In this document: one piece after another, positions 1 to 11,747 of the stretch | Numbering within the stretch: position 1 is the stretch's first letter | Layout of the letters: each line of letters starts with the position of its first letter | Assembly: GCA_029204225.1 (NCBI GenBank) | Contig: CM055107.1 | Coordinates: 51,103,227-51,167,226 of the forward strand | From: Diphasiastrum complanatum | Taxonomy: Eukaryota; Streptophyta; Lycopodiopsida; Lycopodiales; Lycopodiaceae | Direction: 5' to 3' | Length of the DNA: 64,000 nucleotides | Notes under the pieces: generated by a model | What the model saw: the letters and a program-made list of their open reading frames with translations, nothing else | Told to the model about the DNA's origin: nothing | Database searches by the model: none | Translations under genes and position numbers: made by a program

Positions 1-1390
1 CAGACTTGAGCTCGAAAGCTAGCAAAGCTTTGTGGCTCGAAACATTTTGTTTCTTCACAAAGAAAGTACACTAAATACATATCACGGAAGCTTTAGAATC
101 AATAATTTATTCAAGCTTTGATGATGAGTAGATGAAATTTGTTCAACACCTACAAAGTCACAAGAAGCAACAAAACTGTAGCTGAAAACAAAATGATTAT
201 AACATGATTGTAAAAAACAAACCGTTTCAGGTCTTTCTGAAAGATGCTAACCAAATTTTCAAGAGCTGTCTCTGCAAAAATCAACGATTGGTTTTCAGAT
301 TTAGCTCGTGAATCGCATGTTGTTGGAACCAAAGCCACATCAATGCACACTACCAAGTATCCAAATAGCGCCTTCAATAATGATATCAATGGAGACTCTC
401 ATAATAGGATAATTTTCATTTGATCAAGAGGAGACTGTTTATTTGATGATCACAAAGCATAAGCTATCCAACTGATACATGAAATCAGTGTCGAATCAAA
501 GGTATCAGCACTATGAATTTGAAATCTGTTGTATGCTCTCAAAGTGGCACTACAACTATAATTCCACACGATTATCTGCCTCCTCCACACAATTCTATGC
601 CTCCTTGTCATGAATTGCAAGTTTCTAAGCCTCCTTGGCCGCTGTCTAATTGTAATAATATATTGAAAAGCAAGGCAATAGACACAAAACAAATACCAAC
701 CCTTGTTGTTGCGACTACCCATAGGATCAATTTGTGCCACCACCTATTTTTCAAAGCTTGTGCATGCCACCTCCTAATTTTAAAGCTTTTGCTTTGGCTT
801 TTTGGGCTTTATCATGCATTGTTTGCATGCACCTTTCTTAAATTTTTCGAAATGCCAATTAAATTAGTTGGGCCCTCAACTAAAATTTTAACCTTTAAAC
901 TTTTGACAACCACCAAAAAATATACTTTATTGTTAACTTTTTTATCAAACTCCATTAACCTCCGCACCACATAGCATTGCCTAAAATGGGTCTAAAATGA
1001 AAAGGAAACCAAGCAAAGGGAATTGTCCCTAGTGAAACTACCCAGGTAGTCCAATCATGATAACAAAACAACGCCAAGATTTTGCCACGTATCTTGCACA
1101 AGTACTCAGTCCTAAAAATCTATGACACGTGGCCGAAATACAAGGACGAGCAATAAAAAAGGCTGATTTGTTCAGATCTTAAGTATGTCTGAAATATCAA
1201 ACAAAATTGTAATAGAATCTCTTTTGGAGGAGTGATTTGCTAGGATATTTGAAGTAGATCTATTATACCATCATCCAAGTTAAACTAGGTTGATTGGGCT
1301 GAGATTAGAAGCTTCTTGGAAAGCTAGAAATCTATCTTAGATCACTCTTTATCAAGAGATCTTTGTGAATCTCATAGGCTTTCATTCACA
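1..1390. other. no gene recognised
   Basis: AT-rich sequence. Short open frames here show no recognisable domain. It lies downstream (3') of the minus-strand SGR6 gene. The right end directly precedes a Copia gag start-like motif, so the last few hundred bases may be an eroded LTR/leader, but no primer-binding site is visible. Confidence 0.5.
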
Positions 1391-1672
1391 ATGTCATCCA
1401 TGGGTGGATATTTGTTAGAATCTAGTGAGAAACTAACTTCCACAAACTATTGGAATCACTACTTGTGATCCATGACCTCTTTGATATTGTTTTAGGACAT
1501 TGGTTAAAGTTGAATGTAAGCAATGACCTCTAGATCTCGGCCTAGCAAAATCTTTCAAGAAGTGTGGCAAAGTGTGAGGCATGTGGCCTTGCAAAGTCAC
1601 ACAAGACTTCCTACAAGAGATCTTTGACAAGATGTACCTCACCTTTGGATCTTATTCATTCAGATGTACATG
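1391..1672 (+). pseudogene. Ty1/Copia polyprotein relic (gag start joined to integrase zinc region)
   Basis: Conceptual translation from ATG 1391 begins MSSMGGYLLESSEKLTSTNY, closely resembling the gag N-terminus of the intact Copia element at 6457 (MATNGGYMLESNDRLTSLNY), and then hits a stop. From about 1573 another frame reads CEACGLAKSHKTSYKRS and ends LIHSDVH. This matches the integrase CxxC zinc-binding segment and first catalytic-Asp motif of Copia (CEECALSKSHR and LLHSDIH in the intact copy). Most of gag, the whole protease and part of the integrase are therefore deleted between the two pieces. The relic is dead and related to, but diverged from, the young element. Confidence 0.75.
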
Positions 1673-4600
1673 ATTTTAAAATCCATTTATTTGGTTGACT
1701 GGCATGCCTATCAGATGGATACCACAAATCCACATTTGACCTTGTGATCTAAGCAAAAGAATTAACATGGTTAAGTATTACATCCTGATCCTTTCTGGTT
1801 AATGATAAGCTTCAAAACCCTACTAATGCATCAAATCTAGGGACAATCTTCTGTCAACTAACAGATCCAATGTAATCCACGTATCAGATTCCACTTCTAA
1901 CATCACAATTGACATCCAAAACTGTGGATAACTCAATAATTACAAAGATATCAGTTACGAATTCAACTGAATGAAATCTAACCAGAAAATTAATAATCGG
2001 CATTAAGCAATTATTTACTGGGATTTACCTAAAATCCTAACTACGAAATACATTTCCTGTTCACACTTACTACCTCTGATGTCCACTCTTCTTCCCTCCT
2101 TAGAGTTTTTAGTTCCCTAAAAATCAATTTCAGCTAAGGTACCAAGAAGACGTAACAACATTAGTAAATGTTTAAGAACTAATTACCGTAGGAAAAAGTC
2201 TAAAACAATTTCATTTATGTCCTATACCTGGGCTGAATATATGATATATCAAAAATCATTTACTAGTATATATAACAATACTAGTTCGATTTTTTGAATA
2301 TAATTCACCATAGGATTTTACTGGAAATGAAATCAGTTATGCAATTTCTATTATTACAAATTTTCCAATAAAATTGGACTGTTTTTTCATTTTATTGACT
2401 GGTTTGGCATTACTCCGTTAATATTGACAAAACCTATCCAAACACAAAATATGAAATTACATGAATGGAAATCCCACCAATAGGATTTCAGTAATTTTTG
2501 AACCATATCTTGTCAGATTTACTATCCAGATAAAGAATACTATTGCCACTCATCCAATTTGGTCATTTCATAATGTTTGACGATTTTAATTCAAATTTAA
2601 CGAATATTTTGCACAAACATTCACTTGACTGATTTCTAGCGATCAACATCGATTAGAAAACTATCAGACAAGTAATTGATTTCAAATTTTAACCAAATTG
2701 AAATTCAACAAAAAAGAAAAAATTTCAAATTTTAACTTTCAATCTGGGAGTTCCCAACTCCAAAAGTTAAAAAAATGACCGTACAATAACTGTGACAAAC
2801 TCTGACTGATAAACTCAATTTAATCAATTCACTAATCTAAACCGATTCCATAGATAACGAAAAAATGACCGAAATTTTGATTTTTTTTTCTGAAAACTCA
2901 ATTTTGCTTTATTTCACGTAATTCGAAAATTCTAACGAAAATACTGTTAGTACAAAAGGCAATAGAAATCAAAAAAATCGAAACACTGTCCAATTCCTAA
3001 TGTTACTAATCCAATGTCAAACTGGCATGCAAAGCACATTACATTAGTCACAAAACGTCATTCCGGAATTTTTACGTAAACATCAGTTTTACGGAAGTTG
3101 TCAGCCAATATCATTGATTTGTGACCCAACTGTCAGAGCACATGCGTATGACCACTCAAATTGATTGTAAATCCATCATGCATGTCAGAATCACTCTGAG
3201 AATCAGCATGCAACCAATCCATGCAAGCACAATACTACAAATTAGGGAAATGACTGGCATGCAATCAGAACAATTTCAAATTTTGCCAATTTTACTCACA
3301 AAACTGCAAAATTTCAGATGATCATAACTTTAGCTACAGGACACCAAATTGGGACTGTAAAGCTCAGTACAGAGGGAGACCAAGTGAACAAGATGCTTGC
3401 CACATCAGCCTACCACCTAGGCTTCACACGTGCGAGATCAGAGTGTCATAAAATCTGTAAAAGGGCGCATTTCCACAAGACAAAATCATGCAAAAATGTG
3501 CAAACACCATTCTAGCCCAAAATTGATGCTACCAATAGTCTTGAACAATTAATTGGACTTCCATGAAGCATTCATACTGATCCTAAGATGCAGTATAGGC
3601 CGAGAACAAATATTTCTTGATTTGTAGAATTCAAAATAGCTTCAAATTTAATGGAGATGGTGCATAATCCACCGGCCATCATTTTACAAGTCTGATAGCT
3701 TGCTGGGAAGGTGAAAAAGAATGCTAATCATGCTGTAAATGATTCCAAAATGATATCCTTAAGGATTTGGAAATATCCATCCCCCAAAAATCACCAAAAA
3801 TGGTCATTTTTTGAACTTTTTTTACTTCCTACAAGTTCAATTGCTGGAATTCTTGGTTCTAACTTCAAAAAAAGCTTCAAAAGACTTTGGCCCACATCTT
3901 TAGACGCTCTACATGGTGTTTTACAGCCACCTATCCATCTTTATGAAAAAACAAGCAAAAATGATGATTTTTGGCTATATTCCGGTTTTTTCATCACAAT
4001 ATATTGGAAATTCATGACATACAACTCTTTCCCTAACACATGCAAACCAATTTACAGAATTATAATCATCTAATTGGTCTGATTTTGCTGGATTTTGGTT
4101 CTTAATATCTATTTTGTGCCAAAAAGCATGAAAAACCAAGCAATTTTGACCAAAACAGAGCTTAGAATCATAAATCATTGGAAAGAACCGGCATGCATCA
4201 TTAATTTCATCATTAATGAACCCTAAAATGAAAGTACACTTGGTGGAAAATTCAGATCTACCAAAGATTTGATCTACACAAGAAAAAACTCCAAAAAAGC
4301 ATCACAAATTGGCCTTCAAGGACAATTCTCCATAAAACAACAAAGAATCCCAAGAGTAATGGATCCTAGCAACATGCAAATTGAAGTTGGGATAGTACAC
4401 CCACTTGCACCCTTGCTATCCACCTTGGAAGAGAATTCCAATGATCCAATCCAAAATTTCGACGAAAGGTAGCCCTTCTCCATGTTCTCCAATCTTTGTA
4501 AGCCTTGCTGCAATACCAATATAAAAGAAGCTCCCTAAGATCCTGCTTACAAGACAAAACACAATGGAAAACACACTATGAAGCAAACCACCCAACCATT

Positions 4601-4680
4601 AAGCCAAGAAATAAGAAGCATGCACTTGATTTGCAGACAGACATACCTTCAGGTGATATAGATTGTCTTTTCTTCTGCCT
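1673..4680. other. AT-rich, no gene recognised
   Basis: About 3 kb of strongly A/T-rich DNA with no coding motif, RNA gene or clear repeat seen. Several short open frames (3121-3515, 3711-4073, 4269-4687) have no family resemblance and are treated as chance. It could be eroded pol/LTR sequence of the older minus-strand Copia element whose protease lies just to the right, but no RT or RNase H motif was found. Confidence 0.45.
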
Positions 4681-4819
4681 TGAGTGATCAGGGTACTGGT
4701 ACTAGCATCAACAACGTTGCATGCTTCATCTGAGAACGCACACGCATCCCTGCATCAGCTATTCTTGCCACAAATAGCAGATTCTGCTGTAGTGTAGGCA
4801 CGAACAGAACATCTTCGAG

Positions 4820-5194
4820 TCATTTATCTCTGCCATTCGTGTTGAGCCACAGTGAACCAATACTGTTCACTTGTTATTTGGATCCATCTCCAAGAACAAT
4901 AACTCTTGTTGGATCTGCATTTCAAAAATCAGACATGATTCACCTTGATGTTACGAAGTGTGAGGTAGCTCCTGAGTCTAGGATTACCTCCTGTGTGTCA
5001 GGTGTTGACATTGCACACACGTCTGCACAAATGTAGGTGGTCGAATTATTTTTGTCTTTCTTCGTCCATTTTCGAGCTCTCTGGCTCCTCGACATAGGAC
5101 GAACTATTATTGTTCTCTTGTCTATTCTGTGCTGATTTGTTTATTGGGTTTAGGCGATAGTCCATGGATGCATGACCCTTCTTATGGCAGTGGA
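4820..5194 (-). pseudogene. Older Copia element, 3' piece of gag plus protease active site
   Basis: On the minus strand, the frame entering from the right reads CHKKGHASMDYRLN, the second half of a zinc knuckle (5169-5189). It is followed by a polar linker and then ILDSGATSHFVTS, the Copia aspartic-protease signature (DSGAT at 4964-4978). Stops and frame changes follow. It continues directly from the minus-strand gag piece starting at 11061: removing the element 5195-11055 and one copy of GTGGA restores a continuous reading frame through the knuckle. The pol part beyond the protease is not recognisable. Confidence 0.75.
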
Positions 5195-5847
5195 TGTGAA
5201 AAATTGTCAACTAGTAGTATTTTCCTAACTTGAGATTTTGTAGGCCTATGGCCAAATAAAAGTTAGAGATAGGTTCATACATGTATGTAGAGGCCCAAAG
5301 TATGTGTACACTACTTTTGAGGTCACATTAATTAGAGGAGGTCGAGTGTGGAGCTCTTCTATTGGCTCATAATTTGGTGCATTCCTATTTGACCAAATTT
5401 CTAGGTATATGGGTGAATCCTATTGGACCCCAATTTTAGCCTATCATAAGACAAGTGGCCAAGAGGCACTATGGCTGCTATAAATAGCCATCTCCACGAG
5501 TATGTACATATCTCATTTTCATTCTATTGAATGAATGTTATGCTCTTTGAAGATCCATCTTCTTCTCTCTCACTTTTTTGTTCATATCTTGCATTCTAGC
5601 CACTAGAATTGTGATTTCTTTGTTGCTATGGCTTCACACGTGTGAAATGCAGGTTGTAGGCTCTGAAGTACGGACAGGGACAGCAAGTTTCTGTTTGTGG
5701 AAGCTTATGATCAGATTTTGATGTTTAGTTGATGTTTAGTATGCTTAACATCACAATTTCTATCATTTTTTCAATCTAGATGTGCATAACTTCCATGGCC
5801 AAGATCTTTATGAAACTTTAGCATCTTTTGGATCTGAGTTTTTCACA
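5195..5847 (+). repeat. 5' LTR of the young Copia element
   Basis: Begins TGTGAAAAATTG and ends GAGTTTTTCACA, giving short inverted termini TGTGAAAAA/TTTTTCACA. A TATAAATA box lies at 5479-5486, a plausible U3 promoter for plus-strand transcription. The same sequence recurs exactly 5208 bases downstream. Confidence 0.95.
5479..5486 (+). promoter_or_regulatory. TATA box in the 5' LTR
   Basis: TATAAATA about 370 bp before the LTR end. The identical motif is at 10687-10694 in the 3' LTR. No transcription start was measured; the assignment rests on the motif and its position. Confidence 0.6.
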
Positions 5848-5859
5848 TGGTATCAGAGC
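5848..5859 (+). promoter_or_regulatory. Primer-binding site (tRNA-iMet type)
   Basis: TGGTATCAGAGC starts immediately after the 5' LTR. This is the usual plant Copia PBS complementary to initiator methionine tRNA. The same motif marks four other LTR-element remnants in the window. Confidence 0.9.
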
Positions 5860-6456
5860 ATTAGGCGGCCAAATGTGCAGGTTTTGCCAGATTTAGAAGA
5901 GATTTGTGGGCGAGTTTGCTTTTGTAGCATTCCAATCAAGTTTCTAGCTAAAAATCTTGTTGATTTATGTGTAGAAATTGGATCTTTGTGATCAAAACAT
6001 CATTTGTATGCATTTCAATTGAAGTAGGGCGAATTCCCTCTGTACTTATCAGAATAAGGAGACAAAAATTGTTTTGGAAAGAGGGAGATGCAAGATCCAA
6101 CAAGATCCTATTAGTTTTCCATTCTAGCATATAGTTTTTTGATTCAATTTCTTGCTTCTTCATGTCAAAAACTTCAAAATTGATGTAACCCTCTGATTTT
6201 CAGTTTGCTGAATGATTCAAGAGTGTATTTCAATCTTAGGAGTGAGGGAAAAGCAAGTATATTGAGGTTTGGTCTTGGTTTGATCAAGAAATCATAAAAC
6301 TAGTGGCTAAAATTAAGGAAAAAGTGAGGAAAAGAGAGAAAAAGTAAGGTTTTAGGTTCCAAATCTTTGTGATTTCTTCTTGTGTTTCATTTGTTGATTC
6401 AAGAGAGTGCTTAGTGCATTGGAACAGGTCAAAGATCAGAGATCAATCATTGCAAC

Positions 6457-9400
6457 ATGGCTACAAATGGAGGCTACATGTTGGAAAGCAATGATAGGCT
6501 TACCTCCCTCAACTATTCTACTTGGAAAGTAAGGATGGAGTCTTTGCTTGAGATGAATGAGTTGATGGATATTGTTGTAGGTGTGGAGGAGAGACCTTTG
6601 GCACCTCAAGAACAATTGAGGTATGACAAGAGGGCAAAGAAAGCCCTTCACATGATCAAGATGAATGTGACAAATGAGCTTATCAAAGAGGTTGGTAAGT
6701 GCACATCATCTAGTGAAGCTTGGGAAGCCTTGAAGAAGGTTTATGAATCCAAGTCTACTTCTAGAGTGTTGACTTTAAGAAGGCAAATCTTTTCTTGTAT
6801 GCAAAAGAAGAGTGAGAATGGACATGCTTTTGTTTTGAGAGTTAAAGCATTGAATGATGAGTTAGCATGCATTAATGATGGCATAAATAATGAGGAGCTT
6901 GTTCAAGTGATTCTCAATGGCTTGTTGGATGATCATGCTAATCTTGTTCAAAGTTATGCTATCCAAAAATGTTTACCAAGTGTTGGAGACTTGCAAGAGG
7001 TCTTGTTGGCTGAAGAATTCAGGTTGCAAGCAAGAGTGGGAGCATCTTCTACATCTCAAGGAGGAGAAGAGGAGGCAATGTTCTCTAAAGGCAAGTTCAA
7101 GGGCAAAGGTAAAAGCAATTGGTCTAAAGGGCAAGACCAAGGTGAGCACTCTACTTTTGGCAAAAAGAAGGATAGATCTAAGCTAAAATGTTTCTATTGT
7201 GGAGTCAAAGGGCATTTTGCTAGTGATTGTTTTAAGAAAAAGAGGGATCAAGGGGAAAAGCAAACCAATCTAACTATTGATGAGGGTGGGGATGAGCTTC
7301 TTTCAAATGATGCTTTTGTTATGTCATCTTGCTTGTTGGCTAATCATGGAGACATTGATCCTTGGTGGATTGATAGTGGAGCCACTTCTCATATGACATA
7401 TCATAAAGAGTATTTTTCATCTTTAATGGCATTTGATGGTGATAGGAAGGTAATCTATACCGCAAATGATGGTGAGTGTGCAATCAAGGGGATTGGCACA
7501 ATTCCTATTTCACTTTCTACAAATAGGAATATAGAATTGAAAGATGTTTTGCTCATTCCATCCATTACCAAGAACTTACTTAGTGTAAGCCAAATGCTTG
7601 ACAAAGGATTCAAAGTTGAGTTTGATGGTGATGCTTGCTTGATCAAAAAGGGGTGTAGTATCATTGCAAAAGGGAAAAGGCAAGGGAAATTGTTCAAGCT
7701 TGATGCATGTGTTGTTGCTAACCAAGTTGGATGCATGGCAAATGAACAAATGTCAATTCAAGAGGTATGGCATAAAAGGATGGGACATCTCAACTACAAG
7801 GCCTTGGAGGTAATAGCCAAAAAGGAGGTAGTAAGGGGACTTCCCAAGTCTCTTACTTGCTTGAATCATGTTTGTGAAGAATGTGCTTTGTCTAAATCAC
7901 ATAGATTGCCATATACTAGATCTATATCTAGATCTAAGATGCCTTTTTCTCTCTTGCATTCGGATATTCATGGTGTTACTACAATTAGCAATGGAGGTGC
8001 TAAGATGTATGTAACTTTCATTGATGATTTTAGTAGATTTTGTTGGGTTTATCTACTAAAGAGCAAGGATGAGGTGTTTGATGTGTTTGTCAAGTTCAAA
8101 GTTGCTATTGAGACTCAATTTACAACCAAAATCAAATGCTTGAGGAGCGACAATGGTGGTGAATACATTTCTAACAAATTCAAAGCCTTTTGCGATGAGC
8201 ATGGGATCAAGAGGGAGTACACATGTCCAAGAACACCACAACAAAATGGAGTGGCCGAGAGGAAGAATAGAACCTTGTGTGAGAGTGCAAAGGCAATGAG
8301 ATTGAATGCTAATCTTCCTAAACCTTTTTGGAGTGATGCTTTGTTGTGTGCAAATTTCCTATGCAATAGATGGCCAAGTGTTGTATTGGAAGGAAAAACC
8401 CCTTTTGAAGCTTTGTTTGGTACGAAGCCTAATGTCAAGTTTCTAAGAACTTTTGGATGCATTTGCTACTTCAACATTACTCTTGATGATAGAACTAAGG
8501 AGGATCCATCTTCAAGAAAGGGCATTTTTGTTGGTTATAGTGAAGTAAGCAAAGCATATAGGATTTATGTTCCTTCAATCAAGAAAGTGTTCACAAGTAG
8601 GGATGTCATTTTTGATGAAAGTAACATTCCAAAAGTTGTTTCAAGTGATGATGGTGTTGTTGCAACTAATGTGCTTGATGACAATGGAGTTGATGACACA
8701 TTGGATGTGGATGTTGAAGAAGCCTCTTCAAGTCAAATTCCAAGGAGAACTCCAAGGCATAAAGTGAAACCCTCAAGGCTCACTTATGATGGCAAAGGTA
8801 AGCAAGTGGTGGATGGATCCAACTATGCTTTCCTAACTTCTTTTGATGTACCTTCATGTGTAGATGAAGCAAGGCAAGAAGAGGAATGGATCCAAGCAAT
8901 GGATCTTGAGTTTGAAGCACTTATGAAGAACAACACATGGAGATTGGTGGAGCTTCCAAAGGGCAAAAGTGCAATTGGATGCAAATGGATCTTCAAGGTA
9001 AAGACAAATCAAGATGGATCTATCAACAAGTTGAAGGCAAGGTTGGTGGCTAAAGGTTATGCTCAAGAGCATGGCATTGACTATGAGGAAACCTTTGCAC
9101 CCGTGGCAAAGATGGTGAGCATAAGAGTAATCATTTCCCTTGCAACTCTTTATGGATGGGATCTTTGGCAATTAGACATTTCTAATGCTTTCTTGAATGG
9201 TGATCTTGAAGAGGAAGTCTACATGGAGCAACCCGAGAGCTATGTTTCTCATAGCAAGCCTAATCATGTGTGTTTTCTACAAAAAAGTTTGTATGGTCTT
9301 AAGCAAGCACCAAGGAGTTGGTATGCTAGGCTTAACTCTTTTCTACTTTCTCAAAACTTCACTATGAGTGAGTATGATCATTCACTTTACTTTAGAATTA

Positions 9401-10407
9401 GTGCTAATGATGTTACAATCCTTCTAATTTATGTGGATGACATTATTTTAAGTGGAGGGAACAAGGAAGATATAGAAGATATCAAGAAAGCACTAAAAAA
9501 GGAATTTGAAGTGCATGATCTTGGTCTTTTGAGCTATATCTTAGGAATAGAAGTAATTAGAACTTCTCAAATCACTTTTATTTCACAAGAGAAGTATGCT
9601 ATTTCTATTCTCAATAGATTTCATATGGTAGATGCAAATCCTATTGATACACCTATGGAATCACATGTAAAGCTAACTATAAGAGGTAATGAAAGATCCT
9701 TCGAGGACATTACTCTCTATAGGAAGCTAATAGGTTCTCTTATATATCTAACCATCACAAGACCTGATTTATCTTATTGTGTTGGTAGATTAAGCCAATT
9801 CATGCAAGATCCTAGCATAGAACATTGGAAACTAGGAAAGAGGATCTTGAGATACATCTCGGGAACAAAAGATTTTGGCATTGTTTATAGAGGCTCATCA
9901 CCTAACTTATTTGGTTTTTCAGATTCAGATTTTGCAGGAGACCTTATGGATAGAAAATCCATAAATGCACATGCTATTTTCATAGGTGATGGAGCTATCT
10001 CATGGATGTCGAAGAAACAAGCAACTATATCACTTTCTTCTAGTGAGGCCGAGTACAAAGCTTTGACATCATGCACAAAGGAGATGGTGTGGATCAAGAG
10101 GATGATTATGGAGCTTCATTTGCTGGATTTTTCAGAGAGTCCAATCATCTTTTGTGACAACCTTTCAGCCCAAAGTCTAGCAAGCAATCCGGTTTTCCAT
10201 GCAAGGAGCAAACATATCGAGGTGGCTTACCATTTTGTGAGAGAACAAGTGTTGGCAAAAGAGATCAAGCTTGAACATGTCCCATCAAAGGAATGTGTGG
10301 CTGATATCTTTACCAAAGCATTGGGAAAGGACTTATTTTTCAAGCATAGAACAAGTCTTGGTGTACTTTCTAAATCTATGCTAAAACTAGTTGAAGAGGG
10401 AGTGTGA
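6457..10407 (+). CDS. Copia gag-pol polyprotein, intact, 1316 aa
   Basis: Single uninterrupted frame from ATG 6457. In order: gag (UBN2-type, about residues 15-200), a CX2CX4HX4C zinc knuckle (C245, C248, H253, C258), aspartic protease with DSGATSH (D306), integrase zinc domain (H439, H444, C473, C476), integrase core with D503 in HSDIHG, D565 in RSDNGGEY and E601 in GVAERKNRT (D565 and E601 are 35 residues apart), then reverse transcriptase with YVDD at 992-995. The RNase H domain begins near D1156/D1158 (SDSDFAGD) and includes SSSEAEYKAL and FCDNLSAQ. The domain order PR-IN-RT-RH identifies Ty1/Copia. The stop codon (10405-10407) lies five bases inside the 3' LTR. Length and motifs match functional plant Copia polyproteins; activity is inferred, not shown. 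Confidence 0.97.
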   Translation: MATNGGYMLESNDRLTSLNYSTWKVRMESLLEMNELMDIVVGVEERPLAPQEQLRYDKRAKKALHMIKMNVTNELIKEVGKCTSSSEAWEALKKVYESKSTSRVLTLRRQIFSCMQKKSENGHAFVLRVKALNDELACINDGINNEELVQVILNGLLDDHANLVQSYAIQKCLPSVGDLQEVLLAEEFRLQARVGASSTSQGGEEEAMFSKGKFKGKGKSNWSKGQDQGEHSTFGKKKDRSKLKCFYCGVKGHFASDCFKKKRDQGEKQTNLTIDEGGDELLSNDAFVMSSCLLANHGDIDPWWIDSGATSHMTYHKEYFSSLMAFDGDRKVIYTANDGECAIKGIGTIPISLSTNRNIELKDVLLIPSITKNLLSVSQMLDKGFKVEFDGDACLIKKGCSIIAKGKRQGKLFKLDACVVANQVGCMANEQMSIQEVWHKRMGHLNYKALEVIAKKEVVRGLPKSLTCLNHVCEECALSKSHRLPYTRSISRSKMPFSLLHSDIHGVTTISNGGAKMYVTFIDDFSRFCWVYLLKSKDEVFDVFVKFKVAIETQFTTKIKCLRSDNGGEYISNKFKAFCDEHGIKREYTCPRTPQQNGVAERKNRTLCESAKAMRLNANLPKPFWSDALLCANFLCNRWPSVVLEGKTPFEALFGTKPNVKFLRTFGCICYFNITLDDRTKEDPSSRKGIFVGYSEVSKAYRIYVPSIKKVFTSRDVIFDESNIPKVVSSDDGVVATNVLDDNGVDDTLDVDVEEASSSQIPRRTPRHKVKPSRLTYDGKGKQVVDGSNYAFLTSFDVPSCVDEARQEEEWIQAMDLEFEALMKNNTWRLVELPKGKSAIGCKWIFKVKTNQDGSINKLKARLVAKGYAQEHGIDYEETFAPVAKMVSIRVIISLATLYGWDLWQLDISNAFLNGDLEEEVYMEQPESYVSHSKPNHVCFLQKSLYGLKQAPRSWYARLNSFLLSQNFTMSEYDHSLYFRISANDVTILLIYVDDIILSGGNKEDIEDIKKALKKEFEVHDLGLLSYILGIEVIRTSQITFISQEKYAISILNRFHMVDANPIDTPMESHVKLTIRGNERSFEDITLYRKLIGSLIYLTITRPDLSYCVGRLSQFMQDPSIEHWKLGKRILRYISGTKDFGIVYRGSSPNLFGFSDSDFAGDLMDRKSINAHAIFIGDGAISWMSKKQATISLSSSEAEYKALTSCTKEMVWIKRMIMELHLLDFSESPIIFCDNLSAQSLASNPVFHARSKHIEVAYHFVREQVLAKEIKLEHVPSKECVADIFTKALGKDLFFKHRTSLGVLSKSMLKLVEEGV
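10393..10402 (+). promoter_or_regulatory. Polypurine tract
   Basis: GAAGAGGGAG directly abuts the 3' LTR start at 10403. This is the expected plus-strand primer site. It also encodes the last residues of the polyprotein. Confidence 0.75.
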
Positions 10408-11055
10408 AAAATTGTCAACTAGTAGTATTTTCCTAACTTGAGATTTTGTAGGCCTATGGCCAAATAAAAGTTAGAGATAGGTTCATACATGTATGTAGAG
10501 GCCCAAAGTATGTGTACACTACTTTTGAGGTCACATTAATTAGAGGAGGTCGAGTGTGGAGCTCTTCTATTGGCTCATAATTTGGTGCATTCCTATTTGA
10601 CCAAATTTCTAGGTATATGGGTGAATCCTATTGGACCCCAATTTTAGCCTATCATAAGACAAGTGGCCAAGAGGCACTATGGCTGCTATAAATAGCCATC
10701 TCCACGAGTATGTACATATCTCATTTTCATTCTATTGAATGAATGTTATGCTCTTTGAAGATCCATCTTCTTCTCTCTCACTTTTTTGTTCATATCTTGC
10801 ATTCTAGCCACTAGAATTGTGATTTCTTTGTTGCTATGGCTTCACACGTGTGAAATGCAGGTTGTAGGCTCTGAAGTACGGACAGGGACAACAAGTTTCT
10901 GTTTGTGGAAGCTTATGATCAGATTTTGATGTTTAGTTGATGTTTAGTATGCTTAACATCACAATTTCTATCATTTTTTCAATCTAGATGTGCATAACTT
11001 CCATGGCCAAGATCTTTATGAAACTTTAGCATCTTTTGGATCTGAGTTTTTCACA
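10403..11055 (+). repeat. 3' LTR of the young Copia element
   Basis: 653 bp, same ends as the 5' LTR. One substitution was noticed on reading them side by side (AGGGACAACAAG here). Confidence 0.95.
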
Positions 11056-11060
11056 GTGGA

Positions 11061-11747
11061 TACACTCAATTTTTGGATTGAGCCAACATGTATCGACTGT
11101 GTGTCCTTCATGTCTACATCTCACGCAAGTCTTCTTGTCTCCACTTTGCTATTTCGACCTTCCTTTGTTCTTCCATTTGCCTTTGCTGGTCCCCTCTGCT
11201 TGCTGATCACGATCTTGCTTTTGATCTGACTCCCTCTTAGACTTTTCTTTGTCTTTTTTTTGTTGTTGTAGAGGGCTTGGTCAAAAGCATTCTTATGGTC
11301 AAGATGCTCTCGAGCCTCGACTTCCTCTCGAATATCGACAATTACCTTTTCAAGAGTCACTGTAGGATCCTTTGCTAGCAGGGTTTTGGTTGTCTGGAAA
11401 GATCTAGATAAGGCACTCAATAGATAAGTGTGCTACTTCTCTGCTGACACTGCATTTTCTGCTCCAGAATTGTGTAGTGAAAGGAATAGATCCTTCATCT
11501 TCCTTACAAAAGAAATGAGGTCTTTGCCATCCCACTGCAGGTTTGTCAGCTGATCTTCCAGCATCATGATTTGACACTGTGATTTCGTCTGAAATTTTGT
11601 AAGTAGTGTATACCACATCTCCTTTGCTTTGGAGAGTGTAGCCAGGTCAAGTGTGAGGCTATCCTCGATGGATGATGATAACAAGGCTACTGCCTTGTCA
11701 TTCTTCTCCCTCCATTCACGTAGCTCTTTGCTTGTTGTTGTAGGCAT
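11061..11747 (-). pseudogene. Older Copia gag (UBN2 domain and zinc knuckles), split by the young element
   Basis: Minus-strand frames at 11433-11747 and 11121-11420 read as one gag: MWYTLLTKF, QLTNLQWDGKDLISFV and MKDLFLSLHN are typical of Copia UBN2 gag. A stop or frame change lies near 11421-11433. It then reaches a perfect CX2CX4HX4C knuckle, CVRCRHEGHTVDTC (11086-11127), and a second one starting CIHC at the insertion point. The second knuckle continues at 5189 as CHKKGHA. Upstream, at 11983-11995, is the minus-strand PBS. The copy is non-functional because of the insertion and internal stops. Confidence 0.85.

Larger units (their letters stand above)
5195..11055 (+). mobile_element. Complete young Ty1/Copia LTR retrotransposon
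   Basis: A 5861-bp element with two 653-bp LTRs, a primer-binding site abutting the 5' LTR, one uninterrupted gag-pol frame, a purine-rich tract abutting the 3' LTR and a 5-bp target duplication. By eye the LTRs differ at one position (AGGGACAGCAAG versus AGGGACAACAAG near their 3' part), which implies recent insertion. It sits antisense inside an older Copia gag. Nothing in the sequence prevents activity: all catalytic motifs are present and no stop interrupts the frame. Confidence 0.95.
5190..11060. repeat. 5-bp target-site duplication GTGGA flanking the Copia element
   Basis: GTGGA is present at 5190-5194, directly before the 5' LTR, and at 11056-11060, directly after the 3' LTR. Five-base duplications are typical of Ty1/Copia integration. 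The duplicated bases belong to codons of the zinc knuckle of the older minus-strand gag. Confidence 0.9.

Noticed and set aside
150-389. 79-aa minus-strand open frame considered as an SGR6 downstream exon or small membrane protein
   Set aside because: SGR6 ends at 19588 with a matching terminal exon. This frame has no related sequence or splice context.
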